DNA of 64,000 nucleotides, from positions 31,407,689 to 31,471,688 of the forward strand of contig NW_022098023.1 in assembly GCF_002288925.2 (NCBI RefSeq). The letters are read 5' to 3'. Below are positions 59,188-64,000 of this stretch, piece by piece (within the stretch, counting starts at the first letter, position 1; every line of letters starts with the position of its first letter). A model generated the notes under the pieces. The model worked only from the letters and a program-made list of their open reading frames with translations. It had not been told where the DNA came from and searched no databases. The translations under genes and the position numbers were made by a program. The DNA is from Delphinapterus leucas (Eukaryota > Chordata > Mammalia > Artiodactyla > Monodontidae).

Positions 59188-61682
59188 CCAGTGTTTATGA
59201 AGTATAACTAGCATAGCATTAAATGTTCCTCTTAAAAAAAAAAAGCTTCCTGCCAAACTATAATTAAAAGTCTTTTTATGTGTCTCTTGATTAATATTTT
59301 TATTCGCTCACAGACTCTCTAATAAGGAGAGTTCCCGTCCCCTGTTTTCTTGGCCTCTTTATGTTGCTGGCTCCGAGTGTTTGATTGCTTGATGGAGCCG
59401 ATAAAATTCCCCTGATGTTTCCTACTCACTCTAAATTTGGAATACACCTACAGTATTCTTTTAGGCCTTATTGTTTCCTAGACCATCTATTTAAATACAG
59501 TCCTAAAGCTTAAACGGAACACTGTTATTGTGGCTAAGAATAATATGTGTAATGGAGCAGTAGATTAGATTTCATTACCATCCTCATAACCATGCAAAAG
59601 CCAGCGCTCCCACAAAGCACTCAGTAAGTTCTCGTGATTATTAAATTTTGCCAGTACCATGGCAAGTTTATAATGGTTACTTGCAGTTATTTGTGAGTGG
59701 AGTGGAGGGAAGAACTTGGCCTTTAAATCCAATGGGGCCTCTCTAAAACCCTGATGTTTGAAGCTGAAGCAGAGGTACCCATAAGGACAATAGTCAAGGG
59801 GAAATCTGTTGCCCATCACTGAACAGAAAACAGTATCATCTAATGCATGGTTTTGCTGCCTCTGAGGCAGAGCAAGGAGCTTTTAGTGTACTGTATTGTA
59901 TTGAGACTTCTATGAACTTGAGAATGTTTGCAGCCCTTTTATAGGGAGTGACTGACTTGACGCTCTTATTTCAATTTCCTTTTATGGTTTATCAGAAAAC
60001 CTTTATATTTGTTTCAGAATCCCAGATTTTAATTGGATTTTGAGACATAACGTCAAATTCATCAAGTGAATTGAATATAAATTATTTTTTAATAGTGAAC
60101 CTTCTGTACATGTTCTGTGACATTAAAATACATGATTCTGTCATTTCAATTATTCTGTTACACTTTATGATCCTGTGTTTATGTTCTTGCTTTTCCTCAG
60201 CTTAAAATTCCCATCTGCTGCTTCCCTCCCCACTCTATTCCCTGTTCTAACTATTCCAACTTTCAAAACCTGATTGCCTAGTTCATATGCCATCTGCTCC
60301 GAGAAGCTGTCCTGCTTTCCAAAGTCAAAAGTGAATTTTCTTTTGTTTGAATTTTAATTTTTGTACTTTCTATATGTCAGAAAGAGACATTTTGCCTAGA
60401 CTTCTATTTCACAGCTGTTTTGTTAGTTTTCACTGATAGGTATCATATCAGGCTGAACCATATGAAATTACCATTATTCAACTATTTTTGAGCTACAAAA
60501 CATCAAGTTAATAAGGTCAAACCTCATACGTATTTCATCATGAACTGCACAAACTTATGAAAATAAATGATGATCTGAGTTACTTAAAACACATCTTGGA
60601 CTTGGATTTACATATCTCTGTTCTAGAGCACTTGCTGAGTTATGGACATGACAAATGTATTCAGGAAATGTTTGTTGAAATGAAATCAATTGGACTGTCT
60701 AGATCATTACTTTTTATAAACAGCTAATAATTGATATAGAAATGAGACCTGTTCTGTGAGCCACACCCTTTTAATGCCAGCATATACAGGAGTCCACAGT
60801 ATACTTCGGTGTACATTGTCCAAACCATTACAGTATTGTCACACACGTAAAGTTAAACTTCTTGTCTCAGTCACTGTTACTTATGTTTTAGTTTTATATT
60901 GTTACCTTGGTTGAAACATTTTTCTTTCCTTTGCCTATAGTTGTCTTATTTTGCTTTACTTAATGCAAAAATAAGAATTCTTTTATTTTCTAATGTTCCT
61001 CTCAAAATTTTTTACCCACCTAACTCTTGGCTGAAGGTCTGTCAGTGTCCCCCTCCTCAGAAAATCCTCCCTGGCTTGCTTTATTTAGCCATGGGGAAAA
61101 AAAAATCCTTTCCTTCCTTTGCAATATTTTTGTGCTTGCTAAAGGTCCAGTTAAATCACAGGAGATAAAAGTTGTACTGACAACCTTGGGCATTCTCTGT
61201 CGTTTGCCAGAAATAGCAAACTAGATACTCATCTTGTACAAAAATATGTGCATGTTCCTCCTCACTAAAAACATCTTGTATTTGGTAGAGGGGTAGAAGT
61301 CTAAGGCAGCTCGTAGTGTGGAATCTTGGACTGGGGCCCATGAGGTGGGGTTGGAGGGGAAGAAAGGATTGTGCTGAACAAATGGAGAAAATTATGCTTT
61401 TTTTCTTTATTGACAGATTCGTTAGTTTAATAACATGTAATCTCTTTCTTAGCTACTTGCAATACAGTGTGATTTCCTCAAGACATTTCTGTTTTAGCTC
61501 ACTCACGCTTTCTTTCTAACTAGAAGAAATTTTACATGAGAAAAGGTGATTCTGGAATTGGAAAGAAAGCTCCGTCTGTAAATATATTGAAATATTTTAC
61601 AGCATCATGCATAAATATGGTTTTGTGAATTTCTTTTGTTCTTGTATCAACAATTTTGCCATATAATACTTTTAGTTAGGGT
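59188..61682. other. mostly unique DNA with probable L2 pieces, no gene seen
   Basis: 60,185-60,340 ('atgccatctgctccgagaagctgtcctgc') and 61,015-61,230 ('cctcagaaaatcctccctggcttgc') resemble sense L2 3' parts. Everything else is AT-rich without a recognised family. Confidence 0.45.
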
Positions 61683-61903
61683 AAAAATTCTGATGGGGCT
61701 TCCCTGGTGACGCAGTGGTTGGGAGTCCGCCTGCCGATGCAGGGGATGCGGGTTCGTGCCCCGGTCCGGGAGGATCCCACAGGCCGCGGAGAGGCTGGGC
61801 CCGTGAGCCATGGCCGCTGGGCCTGCGCGTCCGGAGCCTGTGCTCCGCAACGGGAGAGGCCCGCGTACTGCAAAAAAAAAAAAAAAAAAAAAATTCTGAT
61901 GGG
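61683..61903 (+). mobile_element. CHR-type SINE, cetacean short form, perfect duplication
   Basis: Perfect direct repeats 'aaaaattctgatggg' (61683-61697 and 61889-61903) flank the body. It has intact head and tail and a poly(A) of about 22 bases. Perfect flanks and a long A tail mark a young insertion. Compared with the copy at 6508, it lacks the 'ccacaacagtgagagg' segment before the tail. Confidence 0.96.
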
Positions 61904-62144
61904 CTCTTTTACAAGCTCTTGAGGCATGTATAGACATTTTTCATTTTTAGACAGATCCCAGTAGTTGAGGTTGCTGGAACATGAGATTCTATAATCTATA
62001 TAGTTGAAATTAGTATAACAATTAAATAAGGTGACTTATTCTCTGATAGGAGTGGAGTAAGGGAACAGATTATTGTAACTGCATAGAAGGAAGCTTTCCA
62101 TGCCTGTATACATGTATTGTTCCAATGAATAATTCAGTAAAACG
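61904..62144. other. no gene seen
   Basis: Unique AT-rich DNA. Confidence 0.5.
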
Positions 62145-62290
62145 CACTAGATCTTGTTGAGCATGGATTGTAAACTCAGGGGTAGAGATCAGTGTATGTC
62201 CTATGCCTAGGACGGTGCCTTGCACACGGCAAATCCATAATTATTACCTGTTGAGTGAATGGTTGAATTAAATGGTTGAATTAAAATACC
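62145..62290 (+). repeat. L2 LINE 3' end
   Basis: 'ggattgtaaactcaggggtagag', 'cctatgcctaggacggtgccttgcacacgg' and 'gttgagtgaatgg' are the L2 3' end. Confidence 0.65.
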
Positions 62291-62489
62291 TAGGTGCTTA
62301 ATACCATGTGATGAGCTCTAAGGAACATAGAAAAAACATATTAAACATGGTCCTTGAGGTTGTAATTTAGAAGTAGAGACAAAAATCGGTGCATTCATGG
62401 AGAGTGATTTGTACTGAAATCTATAGTACTTAAAGTAATTTTTTTAATAAAAAAGGAGATGAGGCAACCGTAGAGATAGCGTCATTTAC

Positions 62490-62680
62490 TAATGACCGAA
62501 TACCTATTTTGCACTATTTATTGTGCTATAAGTGGTTTACATATATCATCCCAGTGAATCTTCATAATAACTCTGTGATGATTGTTCCTGTTACTCCTCC
62601 ATGCAATAATCAAGGTTCAGTATCTTTCTCAAATCACCTGGCAGTTAAGGGGCAGAGCTAGGTTGTGAGACCTATTTTGT
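62490..62680 (-). repeat. MIR SINE, antisense
   Basis: 'taagtggtttacatatatcatcc', 'cttcataataactctgtgatg' and 'gcagttaaggggcagagctaggttgtgag' are reversed MIR. Confidence 0.75.
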
Positions 62681-63148
62681 CTGCCTGTTTTACTGCTTTG
62701 CTGTATAATTGCTTTTCTGGTTTTCTAGAGCTGTCTGGACCAGGATTGGCCCACGATGGTAGTTGGGTACCAGGAGTTCTCTGGACACCACAGATGCAAA
62801 AGAAGACTTGGGGCTCTTCCTAAAGCAAAAGTGTAAAGCAGATACTGCTGTCAGTGGACCTGGGGCTCCACCCATTGGTATCAGTTCAGTGATGGAGAGA
62901 GGGACTGTTGTAGAGGGACTTGAAGGGACTGCCTTTGTCTCTTCTGTCATAAGTATCAGTATTAAAAGTCATCCATTTTTAGTGACGTTTGTAAGATAAT
63001 CAATTTCCATTATAAGAAATATTTTACATACACCTATAAACATTTGTTAAAAGCAAACTGAAGGTTCAACATGGCTGCCATTGTCTTTGAGTCACTTTCG
63101 GTTAGGAAACTGATAAAATTGATAGATCTCTGTCTGCTGGTTTTGGTC
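62681..63148. other. no gene seen
   Basis: Overlapping short frames on both strands at 62690-62999 have no recognised domain. Confidence 0.5.
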
Positions 63149-63360
63149 TTTTTTTTTTTTTTTTTTTAGCGGTACGCGGGCCTCTCACTGCTGTGGCCTC
63201 TCCCGTTGCGGAGCACAGGCTCCGGACGTGCAGGCTCAGCGGCCACGGCTCACGGGCCCAGCCGCTCCGCGGCATGTGGGATCTTCCCGGACCCGGGCAC
63301 GAACCCGCGTCCCCTACATCAGCAGGCGGACTCCCAACCACTGCGCCACCAGGGAAGCCC
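63149..63360 (-). mobile_element. CHR-type SINE, cetacean short form, antisense
   Basis: Poly(T) of 19 bases on the left, then 'ggtacgcgggcctctcac', through to the reversed head 'ccactgcgccaccagggaagccc'. I could not find a clear target-site duplication. Confidence 0.94.
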
Positions 63361-63485
63361 CACATACTAGTATTTTAACCCAGTCTCCGGAAAACCTATC
63401 AGTAGGTTTGTGATGGGGGTCAGGAAGTCTGTGGATTGATTACTTTTAAAAAACCTTCTAACCGGTCTTCCCGGTTAGAGAGAGA

Positions 63486-63534
63486 GAGACTGCAGCAGTG
63501 AGAGGCCCGAGTACAGCAAAAAAAAAAAAAAAAA
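63486..63534 (+). mobile_element. CHR SINE 3' tail fragment
   Basis: Only the end of the SINE is present: 'gcagcagtgagaggcccgagtacagc' and an A tail (63518-63534). The head is missing, indicating 5' truncation or later loss. Confidence 0.8.
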
Positions 63535-63539
63535 CAACA

Positions 63540-64000
63540 AAAAACCATCTAACCATTTTTGAACATACAGTTCAGTAGTGTATATTCACATTGTGCAACA
63601 GATACCCAGAACTTTATTGTACAAAACTGAAACTATATCCATTAAAACAACTCCCAATTTCTTCCTCTTCTTAGGTCCTGGTAACCAACAGTCTGTTTTC
63701 TGTTTCTATGAATTTACCTATTTCTGATTCTTCATATAAGTGAAATATACAGCGTTTGTCTTTTTGTCATTGGCTTATTTCACTTAGCATAATGTCTTCA
63801 AGTTTCATCCATGTCGTAGCATGTGATAGGATTTCCTTTTTAAGGCTGAATAATATTCCATTGTATGTATATACCACATTTTGTGTATCTGTTCATCTCT
63901 CACTGTACATTTGGGGAGCTTTGACTTCTTGGCTGTTGTAAATAGTGCTGCCATGATCATGGGTGTGCAGCTATCTCTTTGAGACCCTGTTTTCAATTCT
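63540..64000 (-). repeat. L1 3' UTR and ORF2 end, antisense, runs off the window
   Basis: Reversed L1M from 'ccatctaaccatttttgaac' through 'ggcttatttcacttagcataatg' and 'ggctgaataatattccattg'. The minus-strand frame 63805-63996 includes MWYIHTMEYYSALKRK, the well-known ORF2 C-terminal motif. It is interrupted and truncated by the window end. Confidence 0.92.

Noticed and set aside
1..64000. Bacterial-type systems such as CRISPR arrays, operons or prophage
   Set aside because: The repeat content, CpG island and intron-like sequence are those of a mammalian chromosome.

Overview
This is a non-coding stretch of a mammalian nuclear genome, almost certainly from a cetacean and probably a toothed whale. 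The strongest evidence is a set of tRNA-derived SINEs of the CHR type found in cetaceans and hippos. Several carry the short form with the 3' tail block 'gagaggcccgcgtaccgca' followed by poly(A), which I know from dolphin genomes. Two L1 3' ends (near 1.5 and 28 kb) are also of the cetartiodactyl type. There are no operons, ribosome binding sites, CRISPR arrays or phage genes. Nearly all open frames are short chance frames or frames inside transposons.

Layout: 0-13 kb is intergenic or intronic DNA with old L2 and MIR fragments, one L1 3' end and two CHR SINEs. A large CpG island lies at about 13.88-15.66 kb. It has G-quadruplex-prone blocks and a good splice-donor sequence at its right edge, followed by a (GT)(GC)(GA) tract. 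I read it as a gene promoter with a non-coding first exon, probably transcribed rightward. I could not identify the gene, and no protein-coding exon is certain anywhere in the window. From 15.7 to 20.5 kb the DNA is mostly unique, keeps scattered CpGs and contains a candidate exon (18131 or 18303 to 18438).

22-34 kb is dominated by LINE-1 DNA, mostly antisense to the + strand, with a younger L1 3' end and SINEs inserted into older L1 ORF2. 34.6-36.8 kb holds two MLT1-type LTRs in opposite orientations, an L2 and a hAT-type element carrying long dinucleotide repeats. 39-41 kb has two L1 3' regions in tandem. 41-53 kb is largely unique intron-like DNA with old repeats and (GT)n tracts. 53.7-54.9 kb is another antisense L1. 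56.5-59 kb is a mix of unassigned CpG-containing sequence and two hAT elements. 61-64 kb has two full CHR SINEs, a SINE tail and a final antisense L1 that runs off the window.

The simplest model is the 5' end of one large gene: a CpG-island promoter near 15 kb and about 48 kb of first-intron sequence to its right, possibly with small alternative exons (18.1-18.4, 37.3 and 47.1 kb). That model is inference. What can be seen directly is the CpG island, the splice-site-like sequences and the repeats. I found no convincing new biological system.
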